From Sphingomonas paucimobilis NBRC 13935 (GTDB lineage: Bacteria > Pseudomonadota > Alphaproteobacteria > Sphingomonadales > Sphingomonadaceae), in assembly GCF_000739895.2 (NCBI RefSeq), contig NZ_BBJS01000001.1, forward strand, positions 1-64,000: a DNA stretch of 64,000 nt. Reading direction: 5' to 3'. This document shows positions 34,030-47,572 of this stretch, piece by piece (position 1 is the first letter of the stretch; each line of letters begins with the position of its first letter). The translations under genes were made by a program, and so were the position numbers. Under the pieces are notes generated by a model, which saw nothing but the letters and a program-made list of their open reading frames with translations, was not told where the DNA came from and did no database searches.

Positions 34030-35822
34030 CTCTCGATCACCACGCCGCGCATGGCGGAGACGCCGTGGTGGCGGTCGAAGCGGAGGATCAGGCTTTCGTC
34101 GCCAAGGGGTAGGTGCAGCGCAAAGCCGTCGCCGTCCCAGTCCTCGGGGCCCATCGGATCGCCTGACAGCGTACGCCACTCGGCATCGGCGAGCCAATCC
34201 GTCCAGTCGATGGGCGTGTCCCGACGGAAGGCGCTTAGTGCCGCGACGAAATTCTCCAGCGCCTCGTCCCGGTTCTGCCAGTCTAGCCAGGTCGTCTCGT
34301 TGTTCTGCGCATAGCCGTTATTATTGCCCCGCTGGCTCCGACCGAACTCGTCGCCTGCGGTCAGCATCGGGGTGCCGCGCGACAGGAACAGCGTGGCGAG
34401 CATCGCGCGGACCGAGGCGTTGCGCGCGGCACGGATGGCGGGATCGTCGGTCGGTCCTTCGACGCCGTGGTTCCACGATATCTCGTCGGCGTGCCCGTCG
34501 CGATTGTCTTCGCCATTGGCGTGGTTGTGACGTTCGGCATAGGCGACCATGTCGGCCAGGGTGAAGCCGTCATGCGCGGCGACGAAATTGACCGAGCGGC
34601 TCGCGGGGCCGGCAAACACATCCGCCGAGCCCGCCACCCGCGTCGCCAGATCGCCCGGGCGCCCGTCGCCGCGCCAGAACCGGCGGACCTGGTCGCGGTA
34701 GCGGTCGTTCCATTCCAGCCAATGGTCGGGGAAGTGGCCCAGCTGGTATCCGCCGGGGCCGATGTCCCAGGGCTCGGCGATCATGACGCGGGTCACCAGG
34801 ATGGGATCGGCGGCGATCTCGGCAAAGATCGGTGCGTTGGGATCGAAGCCCGGCCCACGTGCCAGGACCGGGGCCAGGTCGAAACGAAAACCGTCCACCC
34901 CTGCTCGCGCGAAATGGCGAAGCGTGTCGAGGATCATCGCGCGGACGCTCGGGCGGCTGGCATCCAGCGTGTTGCCGGTCCCGGCATCGTTAATGAGCAT
35001 ACCATCGGGCGCGCGGGCATAGACCTCCGGATCGAGCCCCCGGAAGGACAGGGTGCCGCCCTGCACGTCGCTCTCACCCATATGGTTGAAGACGAGGTCG
35101 AGGATCACCCCGATCCCCGCCTCGCGCAGCGCGGCGACGGTGGCGACCAGTTCGGCGACCCCGCCCGGCACCGGCTCCGGGCAGAGCGCCATCGGCACGA
35201 CCGGATTATAGCCCCAGGCATTGCGCAGCCCGAGCGGTGGCAGATGGCGTTCATCGATGGCGGCGGTGATCGGCATCAACTCGACCGCCGCGACGCCCAG
35301 CTTGCGGAGGTGGTCGATCACCGCCGGGTGGGCGAGCGCGGCCAGCGTGCTGCGTTGCTCGGGCGCGATCGCGGGGTGCCGCATGGTGAAACTGCGCAGG
35401 TTGAGTTCGTAGACCAGTTGGCCGCGCCGGAAGAGGGGCGACAAGGGGGAGCCGGTCAATGGCGCCACGACACGGGCGCGGGGCACGATATCGGCCGTGT
35501 CCTCGCCATAGCGGGCAAGGCGGGGAGACTGGACGAACGGGCGGTCGAGTTCCAGTGCGTAAGGATCGACCAGCAACTTGGTGGGATCGAACCATAGGTT
35601 GCGTGCCGGATCGTAATCTCCGTGCGCCCGGTAGCCATAGAGATGGTCGGTGCCGGGGACGGTGGTGCTCCACGTCTCTCCGTCGCGGGTCATGGCGATG
35701 CGGCGTTCGTGCTCGCCGTCGAACAGGCACAGCTCCACCCGCTCGGCGGTCGAATGGACGGCGAAACGGGTGCCGCCGGGGACCGGCTGCGCGCCGAGGC
35801 GAGGAGAGGGCTGATTCGTCAT
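34026..35822 (-). CDS. glgX: Glycogen debranching enzyme GlgX
   Basis: 598 residues, a GH13 isoamylase-type enzyme that hydrolyses alpha-1,6 branches of glycogen trimmed by phosphorylase. N-terminal CBM48 (AVHSTAERVELCLFDGEHER) then the GH13 barrel: LVFNHMGESD, GVDGFRFDLAPVLARG (nucleophile Asp), VMIAEPWDIGPGGY (acid/base Glu), FVAAHDGFTLADMVAY (transition-state Asp). Somewhat shorter than E. coli GlgX, mainly in the C-terminal beta domain. It lies downstream of glgP-B-C-A-pgm on the same strand, separated by a repeat and a terminator-like hairpin, so it may have its own promoter. Confidence 0.93.
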   Translation of the reverse strand: MTNQPSPRLGAQPVPGGTRFAVHSTAERVELCLFDGEHERRIAMTRDGETWSTTVPGTDHLYGYRAHGDYDPARNLWFDPTKLLVDPYALELDRPFVQSPRLARYGEDTADIVPRARVVAPLTGSPLSPLFRRGQLVYELNLRSFTMRHPAIAPEQRSTLAALAHPAVIDHLRKLGVAAVELMPITAAIDERHLPPLGLRNAWGYNPVVPMALCPEPVPGGVAELVATVAALREAGIGVILDLVFNHMGESDVQGGTLSFRGLDPEVYARAPDGMLINDAGTGNTLDASRPSVRAMILDTLRHFARAGVDGFRFDLAPVLARGPGFDPNAPIFAEIAADPILVTRVMIAEPWDIGPGGYQLGHFPDHWLEWNDRYRDQVRRFWRGDGRPGDLATRVAGSADVFAGPASRSVNFVAAHDGFTLADMVAYAERHNHANGEDNRDGHADEISWNHGVEGPTDDPAIRAARNASVRAMLATLFLSRGTPMLTAGDEFGRSQRGNNNGYAQNNETTWLDWQNRDEALENFVAALSAFRRDTPIDWTDWLADAEWRTLSGDPMGPEDWDGDGFALHLPLGDESLILRFDRHHGVSAMRGVVIES

Positions 35823-35849
35823 GACGGCCCCATCCTACTCATCATGACC

Positions 35850-35935
35850 ACCCCGGCGAAGGCCGGGGGCCAGTTGTGCCCACTCTCCGGTGTTCGACCA
35901 GCGTGGCGGCGACTGGGCCCCGGCCTTCGCCGGGG
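35850..35935. repeat. Palindromic intergenic repeat (CCCCGGCGAAGGCCGGGG)
   Basis: CCCCGGCGAAGGCCGGGG near 35850-35868 followed by CCAGT, and the inverted arm ACTGGGCCCCGGCCTTCGCC near 35912-35931. Each arm is itself nearly palindromic, and the arms pair with each other around a core of about 38 bp. Distinct from families A and B. Only one copy of this type was seen in the window. Confidence 0.65.
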
Positions 35936-35941
35936 CGGAAA

Positions 35942-35964
35942 GGGGAGAGCGCTTTGCTCTCCCC
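35942..35964 (-). terminator. Terminator-like hairpin after pgm
   Basis: On the minus strand, GGGGAGAGC-loop-GCTCTCCCC forms a 9-bp stem 10 bp beyond the pgm stop, followed by TTTCC. The stem is strong but the T tract is short, so termination may be partial and let some transcript reach glgX. Confidence 0.5.
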
Positions 35965-35974
35965 CCCCTGCCAA

Positions 35975-39051
<3,077 letters not shown>

Positions 39052-39059
39052 GGGGACTT

Positions 39060-40322
39060 TCAGTTGGCCAGACGATCGATCATCGGCTGGGTGATGAGGC
39101 AGATGCCCTTGTCGGTCCGCCGGAAACGCTGTCCGTCGAGCACCGGATCGTCGCCGACCACCAGCCCGTCGGGAATCTTGACGCCGCGGTCGAGGATCAC
39201 GCGTCGCAACCGCGCGCCGCGCCCGATATGGCAGAAGGGCAGGACCACCGCCTCGTCGAGCATCGCGAAGCTGTGGGTGCGCACGCCGGTGGACAGCAGC
39301 GAGCGGTGGATTGACGACCCCGACACGATGCAGTCGCCCGCGACCAGGCTGGCCACCGCCGATCCGCGCCGGCCGTCGATGTCATGGACGAACTTGGCAG
39401 GCGGGGTGATCTCGGCATAGGTCCAGAGCGGCCAGCTCCGGTCGTACAGATCGAGCTGCGGTACCACATCGGTCAGGTCGAGGCTGGCCTCCCAATAGGC
39501 GTCGACCGTGCCGACATCGCGCCAGTACGCGCCGGGTTCGTCATGCGAGCGGACGCAGGAGGCGGAGAAGCGGTGCGCCTGGGCTTTGCCGTGCTCGACC
39601 AGATAGGGGATGATGTCCTTGCCGAAATCGCGGCTCGAGCCGGGCGTGGCGGCATCGCGGCGGAGCTGTTCGAACAGGAAGGACGTGCGGAAGACATAGA
39701 TGCCCAGCGACGCCAGCGACACGTCCGGGTTGCCGGGGATGGAGGGCGGATCGGCGGGCTTTTCGACGAACGCGACGATGCGGTCGGTCTCATCGACATG
39801 CATCACGCCGAATGCGCTCGCCTCGGCGCGGGTGACCTCCAGACAGGCGACGGTGACGTCGGCACCACTGTCGCAATGCTGCTGGAGCATCAGTTCATAG
39901 TCCATCTTATAGACATGGTCGCCTGCCAGGATGACCATGAATTCGGGCGCATAGCTCTCGATGATGTCAATATTCTGAAAGACCGCATCGGCGGTGCCTT
40001 CATACCATTGGAATTCGCTGATCCGCTGGCTGGCGGGGAGGATGTCGAAGCTCTCGTTACGTTCGTCGCGCAGGAAGTTCCAGCCGCGCTGAAGGTGGCG
40101 GATCAGCGAGTGGGCCTTGTATTGGGTCGCGACGCCGATGCGGCGGATACCCGAGTTAATGGCATTGGACAGGGCGAAGTCGATGATCCGCGCCTTGCCG
40201 CCGAAATAGACGGCGGGCTTGGCGCGGGTATCGGTCATTTCCATGAGGCGACTGCCGCGGCCGCCCGCCAGCACATAGGCCATGGCATCGCGCGCCAGCG
40301 GTTGTCCGCGCCTCAGGTCCAT
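39060..40322 (-). CDS. glgC: Glucose-1-phosphate adenylyltransferase
   Basis: 420 residues, the regulated committing step making ADP-glucose. The pyrophosphorylase signature [20 protein letters not shown] leads to the [20 protein letters not shown] allosteric/substrate region; [13 protein letters not shown] holds the metal-binding Asp; the C-terminal part is a left-handed beta-helix ([19 protein letters not shown]). Part of glgP-B-C-A-pgm. The 78 bp between glgB and glgC shows no gene. Confidence 0.96.
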   Translation of the reverse strand: MDLRRGQPLARDAMAYVLAGGRGSRLMEMTDTRAKPAVYFGGKARIIDFALSNAINSGIRRIGVATQYKAHSLIRHLQRGWNFLRDERNESFDILPASQRISEFQWYEGTADAVFQNIDIIESYAPEFMVILAGDHVYKMDYELMLQQHCDSGADVTVACLEVTRAEASAFGVMHVDETDRIVAFVEKPADPPSIPGNPDVSLASLGIYVFRTSFLFEQLRRDAATPGSSRDFGKDIIPYLVEHGKAQAHRFSASCVRSHDEPGAYWRDVGTVDAYWEASLDLTDVVPQLDLYDRSWPLWTYAEITPPAKFVHDIDGRRGSAVASLVAGDCIVSGSSIHRSLLSTGVRTHSFAMLDEAVVLPFCHIGRGARLRRVILDRGVKIPDGLVVGDDPVLDGQRFRRTDKGICLITQPMIDRLAN

Positions 40323-40400
40323 TTTCCGTCTCCTGTCCGTATGTTAGTGTCGCAACGCTTGATCGGCGCGTTGGTATTCCAGGTAAAATCTGATGGCGTG

Positions 40401-42554
40401 TCAGCCGTCGAAGCGTAAGATGACGGTGGCCAGCGGGGGTAGCGTCACCCAGGCCGCACCATCGGTCGCATCCACGCCGCCCATATTGCCCAGCCCCGAT
40501 CCCCAATATTGGGTCGCGTCGGAGTTGAGCACCTCGGTCCAGCGGCCGTCATGCGGCAGCGGCAGGCGATAGGGCGCGCGCGCGACCGGCGTCATATTGG
40601 CGATGACGGCGACCGGCTTCTCGCCCGGGGCCTTGCGCAACCAGGCGAAGACCGAATGGGCGCTGTCGTCGGCGACCAGCCACTCGAACCCCTCGCGCTC
40701 GCAATCCCGGGCGTGGAGCGCGGGCGTGTCGCGATAGAGATGATTGAGGTCGCGGACCAGCGAGCGGACCCCTTCATGCGCGTGGCTGGCGCGCAGATGC
40801 CAGTCGAGCGCACGGCTTTCCGACCATTCCTCGCGCTGGGCGAATTCCTGGCCCATGAAGAGCAGCTTCTTGCCCGGATAGGCCCACATGAAGGCATAAT
40901 AGGCGCGCAGATTGGCGAATTTCTGCCAGTCGTCGCCCGCCATCTTGGTCAGCAGGCTGCCCTTGCCGTGCACCACCTCGTCATGGCTGAGCGGCAGGAC
41001 GAAATTCTCGTCGAACGCATAGTGGAGGCCGAACAGGATCTCGCCGTGATGGTGCCGCCGATGCACGGGCTCGCGCGCCATGTACTGGAGCGTGTCGTGC
41101 ATGAAGCCCATGTTCCACTTGAACCCGAAGCCCAGCCCGCCGTCATGCGCGGGCGCCGAGACGCCGGGCCAGGCGGTGGATTCCTCGGCGACGGTGAAGA
41201 CGCCGGGATGCTGGCCGTACACCTGGCGGTTGACCTGGCGGAGAAACTCGACCGCTTCCCAATTCTCGCGGCCGCCCTGCTCGTTGGGCACCCACTCGCC
41301 GTCCTTGCGGCTGTAATCGCGGTAGAGCATCGAGGCGACGGCATCGACGCGCAGCCCGTCGATATGATAGCGCTCGGGCCAGAACAGCGCATTGTTGACC
41401 AGGAAGCTCGCCACCTCGCGCCGCCCGAAATTATAGATGGCGGTGTTCCAGTCGGGATGGAAACCCTGGCGCGGGTCCTCATGCTCGTAGAGCGCGGTGC
41501 CGTCGAAATGCGACAGGCCATGCGCGTCGGTGGGGAAATGGGCGGGCACCCAGTCGAGGATCACGCCGATCCCCGCCCGGTGTGCGCCGTCGACGAAGCG
41601 CGAGAAGCCTTCGACATCGCCGAACCGTGCCGATGGCGCATAAAGCCCGGTCGTCTGATAGCCCCAGCTGGGGTCGTAGGGATGCTCGGAGATGGGCAGG
41701 AATTCGATATGGGTGAACCCCATCTCGACAACATAGGGGATCAGTCGCTCCGCCAGCGCGTCCCAGCTCAGATACCAGCCATTTTCGTCGCGGTCCCAAG
41801 ATCCGGCGTGAACCTCGTAGATGCTGATCGGCACGCGTCGCGGATCGACTGTAGCCCAATGCTCGCGATGGGGCGCGTCTTTCCACACATGTTGGGGCGG
41901 GGCGGTGGTGATCGAGGCGGTCTTGGGGCGAAGCTCGGCGGCGAAGGCGAAGGGGTCGGCCTTCATCGGCTGTTCCGCGCCATGCGGGCCGGTGATCGCG
42001 AACTTATAGGCGCGGCCCTCGCCAATATCGGGGATGAAGATTTCCCACACCCCGACGTCCAGACGGCGGCGCATGACATGGCGGCCGGGATTCCAGTCGT
42101 TGAAGTCGCCCACGACCGCGACCCGCTCGGCATTGGGGGCCCAGACCGCGAAGTGCACACCTGCCACGCCCTGATGCTCGATCAGGTGCGCGCCCATCTT
42201 GTCGTACAGGCGGAAGTGATTGCCTTCGCCCATCAGGAAATCGTCAAGGGGGCCCAGGACAGGGCCGAAGCTGTACGGATCGGTGATCCACCATTCCGCC
42301 CCGTGGCCCCGCGCGCGGTACTTCACCGGCTGGGCAGGGCCTTCGACCGCTCCCTCGAACAGGCCGCGCGGATCGACGCTTTGCAATTCACCCAGGGACG
42401 TACCGGACAGGTCGAAGGCCGCGACCTCCTCCGCGCCCGGCACCAGCGCCCGCAGGAACGTACCGCCCGGCCCTTCATGAGGTCCCAGCAACGCGAACGG
42501 ATCGGCGTTGCGGCCCTCGATCAGGGCATCCAGAGCGGCACGGGGTGGCTTCAC
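40401..42554 (-). CDS. glgB: 1,4-alpha-glucan branching enzyme
   Basis: 717 residues: N-terminal CBM48-like domains (PHEGPGGTFLRALVPGAEEV; FAVWAPNAERVAVVGDFNDW) and a GH13 barrel with GLRVDAVASMLYRDYS (nucleophile Asp), TVAEESTAWPGVS (Glu) and LPLSHDEVVHGKG (Asp). Forms alpha-1,6 branches. I start at GTG 42554 (VKPPRAALDALIEG): it overlaps the glgP stop as GTGA and has GAGGA about ten bases upstream; the frame's extension to 42611 lies within glgP. Confidence 0.95.
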   Translation of the reverse strand: MKPPRAALDALIEGRNADPFALLGPHEGPGGTFLRALVPGAEEVAAFDLSGTSLGELQSVDPRGLFEGAVEGPAQPVKYRARGHGAEWWITDPYSFGPVLGPLDDFLMGEGNHFRLYDKMGAHLIEHQGVAGVHFAVWAPNAERVAVVGDFNDWNPGRHVMRRRLDVGVWEIFIPDIGEGRAYKFAITGPHGAEQPMKADPFAFAAELRPKTASITTAPPQHVWKDAPHREHWATVDPRRVPISIYEVHAGSWDRDENGWYLSWDALAERLIPYVVEMGFTHIEFLPISEHPYDPSWGYQTTGLYAPSARFGDVEGFSRFVDGAHRAGIGVILDWVPAHFPTDAHGLSHFDGTALYEHEDPRQGFHPDWNTAIYNFGRREVASFLVNNALFWPERYHIDGLRVDAVASMLYRDYSRKDGEWVPNEQGGRENWEAVEFLRQVNRQVYGQHPGVFTVAEESTAWPGVSAPAHDGGLGFGFKWNMGFMHDTLQYMAREPVHRRHHHGEILFGLHYAFDENFVLPLSHDEVVHGKGSLLTKMAGDDWQKFANLRAYYAFMWAYPGKKLLFMGQEFAQREEWSESRALDWHLRASHAHEGVRSLVRDLNHLYRDTPALHARDCEREGFEWLVADDSAHSVFAWLRKAPGEKPVAVIANMTPVARAPYRLPLPHDGRWTEVLNSDATQYWGSGLGNMGGVDATDGAAWVTLPPLATVILRFDG

Positions 42555-44983
42555 ATCACGTTCCAGATTTCCTCGGCATATTGCCGGATGGTGCGATCGG
42601 AGGAGAACCATCCGACTTTCGCGACATTGTGGATGGCCGAGGTCGCCCAGCCCGCCTGGTCCTGCCAGCGGGCGTCGACGCTGCGCTGCGCGGCGGCATA
42701 GGCATCGAAATCGGCGGCGACCATGAACCAGTCGCCATCGTACAGCCCGCCCATCAACCCGGCATAACGGCCGGGATCGTCGGGCGAGAACACGCCCGAG
42801 GCGATGGCGGAGACGGCCTGGCGCAGTTCCGGGCTGCCCTCGATCACCGCGCGCGGGTTGTAGCCGTCGCGGCGCTGGGCGGCGACCTCGTCGGCGGTCA
42901 GGCCGAAGATGACGATATGATCGTCGCCGACATGCTCCTTGATCTCGACATTGGCGCCGTCGAGCGTGCCGATGGTGAGAGCACCGTTCAGCGCGAACTT
43001 CATGTTGCCGGTGCCCGACGCCTCCATGCCTGCGGTCGAGATCTGTTCGGACAGATCGGCGGCGGGGATGATCTTCTCGGCTAGGCTGACATTATAATTG
43101 GGGACGAAACCAATCTTCAGCAGATGGCCGACGCTGGGGTCGGAATTGATCCGGCGCGCCACGTCATTGGCCAGTTTGATGACCAGCTTGGCATTGTGAT
43201 AGCTCGACGCCGCCTTGCCCGCGAACAGTTTCACGCGGGGTGTCCAGTCCCGCTCGGGATGGCTGCGGATCTGATCGTAGAGCGCTACCGTCTCTATGAT
43301 GTTAAGCAACTGGCGCTTATATTCGTGGATGCGCTTGATCTGGACGTCGAACAACGCATCAGGGTCCGCGCGCAACCCGGTCGTCTCTTTGAGATAATTT
43401 GCCAGCCCCACCTTGTTGGAACGTTTGATCGCCAGAAAGCGTTCCCTGAAATTCGCATCCTGCGCGAATTCCGTGAGCGCTATCAATTTTTCGGCGTCAT
43501 CCTCGAAACTTGGCCCGATCGCCTCGCGGATCAGCGCGGTGAGTTGCGGATTGCATTGCTGTAACCAGCGGCGCGGGGTGATGCCGTTGGTCTTGTTGTT
43601 GATCCGCGTCGGATATAGGCGGTGGAGGTCGGCAAAGACCGTCTTCTTCATCAGCTCGGTATGGAGCGCAGCGACGCCGTTGACGCTGTGGCTGCCCGCA
43701 AAGGCCAGGTTGGCCATGCGGACGCGCCGCTCGCCGCCCTCGTCGATCAGGCTGATCGCGGCGATGGCGCGGTCGTCCACGCCCTCCATCGCGCGGGCTT
43801 CGCGTAGCAGCTTGGCATTGATCGCATAGATCAACTGCATGTGACGCGGCAGCAACCGCTCGAACAGGTGGAGCGGCCAGCTTTCTAGCGCCTCAGGCAG
43901 CAGCGTGTGGTTGGTATAGCCGAAGGTGCGGCGGGTGATGTCCCACGCCTCGTCGAAGCCCAGATCGTGATGATCGATGAGCAGCCGCATCAGTTCCGCA
44001 ACCGAGACCGCCGGATGGGTGTCGTTGAGCTGGATCGCCGCCTTGTCGGGCAGGGTGTGGATATCGTGGAAATACTGGATATGCCGCCGGACGATGTCCT
44101 GGAGCGAGGCCGAGGAGAAGAAATATTCCTGCCGCAGCCGCAGCTCCTGGCCCGCAGGTGAGCTGTCCGATGGATAGAGGACGCGGACCAGCGTCTCCGC
44201 TGCCAACTGTCCGGCGAGCGCGCCGGTATAGTCGCCCGCATTGAACCGGTCGAGCCGGATGGGGTCGATCGCCTGCGCGGTCCACAGCCGCAGCGTGTTG
44301 ACCCGCTTGCCGCGCCAGCCGACCACGGGAGTATCCACCGCGATCGCCTCCACCGCTTCGGCGGGTTTCCAGTGGACCGCGCCGGTCTCGGTGCCCACCA
44401 CCTCGCCGCCGAAGCCGACGAAATAGGCACTCTCGCGCCGCTCGAACTCCCAGGGATTGCCGTGGCTCAGCCAGGTTTCGGGGAGTTCGACCTGCCAGCC
44501 GTCATCGATCCGCTGACGGAACATCCCGTTCACATAGCGGATGCCATAGCCATAGGCGGGCAGGTCGAGGCTGGCGAGGCTCTCCATGAAACACGCCGCC
44601 AGCCGTCCCAGGCCGCCATTGCCGAGCGCGGCGTCGGGTTCCATCTCCTCCAGCTCGGCCAGGTCGACGCCCAGCGATAGCAGCGCGCCCGCCACTTGCG
44701 CCATTACCCCCAGATTGGACAGCGCATCGCGCAGCAGCCGCCCGATCAGGAACTCCAGGCTGAGATAATAGACGCGCTTGGCGCCCGCCGCATGGGCTTC
44801 GCGGGTAGAGGCCATCCAGCGCTCGATAATGTCGTTGCGGACGGTCAGGATAGTCGCGGCCAGCCAGTCATGCGGGCGGGCATTGGCGGCATCCTTGCCG
44901 ATCCGGTGCACCAGCGTATCGACGATGGCGTCGGCCAGCGGCCCGGTATCATCGACATGCAGGGTGGTGATCGTGGTCGTCAT
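42551..44983 (-). CDS. glgP: Glycogen/starch/alpha-glucan phosphorylase
   Basis: 810 residues, PLP-dependent phosphorolysis of glycogen to glucose 1-phosphate. The PLP lysine is in ASGTGNMKFALNGALTIGTL; other markers are YYLSLEFLIGRLLRDAL, ALGNGGLGRLAACFMESLA and IHEYKRQLLNI. ATG 44983 (MTTTITTLHV) gives the usual length; an alternative ATG at 45013 adds ten residues. First gene of the glycogen operon, which therefore contains both breakdown and synthesis enzymes. Confidence 0.96.
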   Translation of the reverse strand: MTTTITTLHVDDTGPLADAIVDTLVHRIGKDAANARPHDWLAATILTVRNDIIERWMASTREAHAAGAKRVYYLSLEFLIGRLLRDALSNLGVMAQVAGALLSLGVDLAELEEMEPDAALGNGGLGRLAACFMESLASLDLPAYGYGIRYVNGMFRQRIDDGWQVELPETWLSHGNPWEFERRESAYFVGFGGEVVGTETGAVHWKPAEAVEAIAVDTPVVGWRGKRVNTLRLWTAQAIDPIRLDRFNAGDYTGALAGQLAAETLVRVLYPSDSSPAGQELRLRQEYFFSSASLQDIVRRHIQYFHDIHTLPDKAAIQLNDTHPAVSVAELMRLLIDHHDLGFDEAWDITRRTFGYTNHTLLPEALESWPLHLFERLLPRHMQLIYAINAKLLREARAMEGVDDRAIAAISLIDEGGERRVRMANLAFAGSHSVNGVAALHTELMKKTVFADLHRLYPTRINNKTNGITPRRWLQQCNPQLTALIREAIGPSFEDDAEKLIALTEFAQDANFRERFLAIKRSNKVGLANYLKETTGLRADPDALFDVQIKRIHEYKRQLLNIIETVALYDQIRSHPERDWTPRVKLFAGKAASSYHNAKLVIKLANDVARRINSDPSVGHLLKIGFVPNYNVSLAEKIIPAADLSEQISTAGMEASGTGNMKFALNGALTIGTLDGANVEIKEHVGDDHIVIFGLTADEVAAQRRDGYNPRAVIEGSPELRQAVSAIASGVFSPDDPGRYAGLMGGLYDGDWFMVAADFDAYAAAQRSVDARWQDQAGWATSAIHNVAKVGWFSSDRTIRQYAEEIWNVM

Positions 44984-45075
44984 TGATTCGGCGATCCCTA
45001 TGGGTCCAGTCATCGCCAGCTTAGCCGCGCGGGAAGTGAAGTCACGCGGCATTCCTTCGCATCCGCGAAAGGGGA

Positions 45076-46386
45076 TCAGCCCGTCGCCAGCCCCCACAAC
45101 AGGGTCAGGTTGAGGCCGATGATCACTGCGGCAATGATCCATGCCAGAATGCGCAGCCAGATCGGGCTGGCGAACGGCCCCATCATCCCCTTGTCCGCCG
45201 TGAAGCGGACCAAGGGCACCACCGCGAAGGGGAGCTGCAGGCTGAGGATCACCTGGCTGAGCACCAGCAGTTTCGTCGCGCCCGCCTGTCCGCTGGCACC
45301 GACCACCAGTACGGCGGGAATGATGGCCAGCCCGCGGGTGATCAGCCGCCGCAGCCAGGGGGCAAGGCGCAGGTCGAGGAATCCCTCCATCACGATCTGC
45401 CCGGCCAGCGTGCCCGTGACGGTCGAATTCTGCCCCGAGGCGAGGAGCGCCACGCCGAACACCACGCTGGCCCCGCCGACCCCCAGCATCGGGGCGAGCA
45501 GGCGATAGGCCTGGTCGATCTCCGCCACATCGGTGCGGCCCGCAACATGGAAGGTGGCAGCCGCAACGATCAGGATCGCGGCGTTGATGAAGAAGGCGAA
45601 GAACAAGGCGACCGTGCTGTCGATCGTCGCCATCTTGATGGCATCGCGCTTGCCCTCGGTCGTGAGACCAAAGGCGCGCGTCTGTACCACCGAGGAATGG
45701 AGGTACAGGTTATGCGGCATCACCGTCGCTCCCAAGATGCCGATCGCGATGTAGAGCATCGCCGGATCGGTCACGATCCGCGTCGTGGGGATGAAACCGG
45801 CCAGCACCGATCCCGGATCGGGACGCGAGGCGATCAATTCATAGAGAAAACAGCCGCCGATGATCATCAGCAGCGCGATGATGAACGCCTCGATCTTGCG
45901 AAAGCCGTATCGTTGCAGCGCAAGGATCAGGAACACGTCCAGCCCGGTGATGATTACGCCCCAGACCAAAGGCAGGTCGAATAGCAATTGCAGCGCGATG
46001 GCGGTGCCCAGCACCTCCGCCAAGTCGCAGGCGATGATCGCGATCTCGCAGAGCAGCCACAGGATGCGCGAGACCGGCCTGGAATAGGCCGCGCGGCACG
46101 CCTGGGCGAGGTCCAGGCCCGCGGCGATGCCCAGCCGCGCCGACAGCGCCTGCAGGATCATCGCCATGATGTTGGATAGCAGGATGACCGACAGCAAAGC
46201 ATAGCCATAGGCCGATCCGCCCGCGATGTCGGTCGCCCAATTGCCCGGGTCCATATAGCCGACCGCGACCAAATAACCGGGTCCGGCAAAGGCGAACAAC
46301 CGCCGCAGGAAGGACGCGCCCTCCGGGATCGCGATCGAACGATGGCTTTCGGCAAGCGAGCGGGTGGCGGGCGTGGCTACGGTCAT
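45076..46386 (-). CDS. mntH: Nramp family Mn2+/Fe2+ proton symporter
   Basis: 436 residues, about 11 helices. The TM1 metal-binding motif is [11 protein letters not shown] (DPGN) and the TM6 motif is [15 protein letters not shown] (Met/His-containing). [16 protein letters not shown] and [15 protein letters not shown] are also typical. It imports divalent metal with protons. No MntR or Fur box could be identified confidently upstream. Notably the window also has a deleted VIT/CCC1 gene of the same metal range. Confidence 0.93.
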   Translation of the reverse strand: MTVATPATRSLAESHRSIAIPEGASFLRRLFAFAGPGYLVAVGYMDPGNWATDIAGGSAYGYALLSVILLSNIMAMILQALSARLGIAAGLDLAQACRAAYSRPVSRILWLLCEIAIIACDLAEVLGTAIALQLLFDLPLVWGVIITGLDVFLILALQRYGFRKIEAFIIALLMIIGGCFLYELIASRPDPGSVLAGFIPTTRIVTDPAMLYIAIGILGATVMPHNLYLHSSVVQTRAFGLTTEGKRDAIKMATIDSTVALFFAFFINAAILIVAAATFHVAGRTDVAEIDQAYRLLAPMLGVGGASVVFGVALLASGQNSTVTGTLAGQIVMEGFLDLRLAPWLRRLITRGLAIIPAVLVVGASGQAGATKLLVLSQVILSLQLPFAVVPLVRFTADKGMMGPFASPIWLRILAWIIAAVIIGLNLTLLWGLATG

Positions 46387-46474
46387 CGACCTTGAGATGT
46401 GGCGGAGTTTGGCAAACGCGACAACCCGCCAAAGCGTTGCGCGAGATCAGCACCGCACCCCGTGCGGGGAGGAT

Positions 46475-47383
46475 TCAGATCGAACTCCCCACTACCGCGC
46501 AGGCCAACGCCATCAGCAACCCGGCAAAGCGATTGGACCGGAACCGGTAGAGCGCACCCGCGCCGTCGTCGGGTTTCAGCGTCACGACCTGCCAGCCCAG
46601 ATGCAGCGCCACCGGGATCAGCGCGGCGACCGCCAGCACGTCCGGCCGGACCAGCCAGATCGCCGCCGCCCAGCACAGGATGGCGATGAGGTAGAAGGCT
46701 CCGACCCCCGGCTTCACATGCGCGCCCATGCGCAGTGCGGAGGATCGCACGCCGATCAATGCATCGTCCTCACGATCCTGAAGCGCATAGATGGTGTCAT
46801 AGCCGATCACCCAGGCGATCGATCCGGCATAGAGCAGCCAGAGCGGCGTGGTCAGTGCCCCGGCAATCTCCGCCCAGCCGACCAGTGCGGCCCAGCTAAA
46901 CACCATGCCCAGCCAGGCCTGCGGCCACCAGGTGATCCGCTTCATGAAGGGATAGGCGGCGACCGGCGCCAAGCTGACCAGCGCGACGATCGCGGCCAGC
47001 GGGCGCAACTGCACCAGGACGACGAGCCCGATCAGGCACAGCACGACCAGCCAGATCGCGGCGAGCTTTACCGACACCAGCCCCGAGGGAATCGGCCGTG
47101 CCCGCGTCCGCGCGACCTTGGCATCCAGGTCGCGGTCGACAATGTCGTTGAAGACGCAGCCCGCGCCCCGCATCGCGATCGCACCGACCAGGAACCACAG
47201 CAGCATCGGCCAGCGTTCCGGTAGTCCGCCGGCCAGCGCGATCGCCCAGGCACCGGGCCAGAAGAGCAGCCACCAGCCGATCGGTCGATCGAACCGCGCC
47301 AGCAACGCCAGTCCACGCCACCGGGGCGGCAGCCGCCCGACCAGTCCCTTATGCTCGCTATCGGGTACGATCTCGATCGTCAT
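46475..47383 (-). CDS. ubiA: 4-hydroxybenzoate polyprenyltransferase
   Basis: 302 residues, polytopic. The two Asp-rich motifs of the UbiA superfamily are present: VFNDIVDRDLDAKVARTRAR and YALQDREDDALIGVRSSAL. Together they bind the Mg-diphosphate of the prenyl donor. The enzyme attaches the polyprenyl tail to 4-hydroxybenzoate in ubiquinone synthesis, the pathway that Coq7 (3.0 kb) finishes and Cyo (30-34 kb) uses. ATG 47383. Confidence 0.94.
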   Translation of the reverse strand: MTIEIVPDSEHKGLVGRLPPRWRGLALLARFDRPIGWWLLFWPGAWAIALAGGLPERWPMLLWFLVGAIAMRGAGCVFNDIVDRDLDAKVARTRARPIPSGLVSVKLAAIWLVVLCLIGLVVLVQLRPLAAIVALVSLAPVAAYPFMKRITWWPQAWLGMVFSWAALVGWAEIAGALTTPLWLLYAGSIAWVIGYDTIYALQDREDDALIGVRSSALRMGAHVKPGVGAFYLIAILCWAAAIWLVRPDVLAVAALIPVALHLGWQVVTLKPDDGAGALYRFRSNRFAGLLMALACAVVGSSI

Positions 47384-47428
47384 GGTCCGGGCCTATGGGG
47401 GCCGGTCGGGCCATGCAAGGGGGTTCGG

Positions 47429-47572
47429 GTGCGGCGGCATCTGTATCAACGCTGGTCAATCGCGGCGTTGGCCGATGACAAAGCCATCTCGCCGGGCATC
47501 GCCGATGCGCTAGGCGGGGCGAGGAATCGCGATCCGCCCCGCTCGGTGCCCGATCGCGACAATGGGGAATGA
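47429..47572 (+). CDS. Possible 47-residue upstream ORF
   Basis: GTG at 47429 with GGGGG about seven bases upstream opens VRRHLYQRWSIAALADDKAI and stops at 47572, overlapping the ATG cluster of the next gene. The overlap suggests a coupled leader peptide. No homologue is recognised and the C-terminal half is Arg/Pro/Asp-rich, so it may be chance. Confidence 0.25.
   Translation: MRRHLYQRWSIAALADDKAISPGIADALGGARNRDPPRSVPDRDNGE

Noticed and set aside
46450..46474. Terminator after ubiA from the CCCCGTGCGGGG palindrome
   Set aside because: Very short five-pair stem with no T tract; it looks like a fragment of repeat family A.
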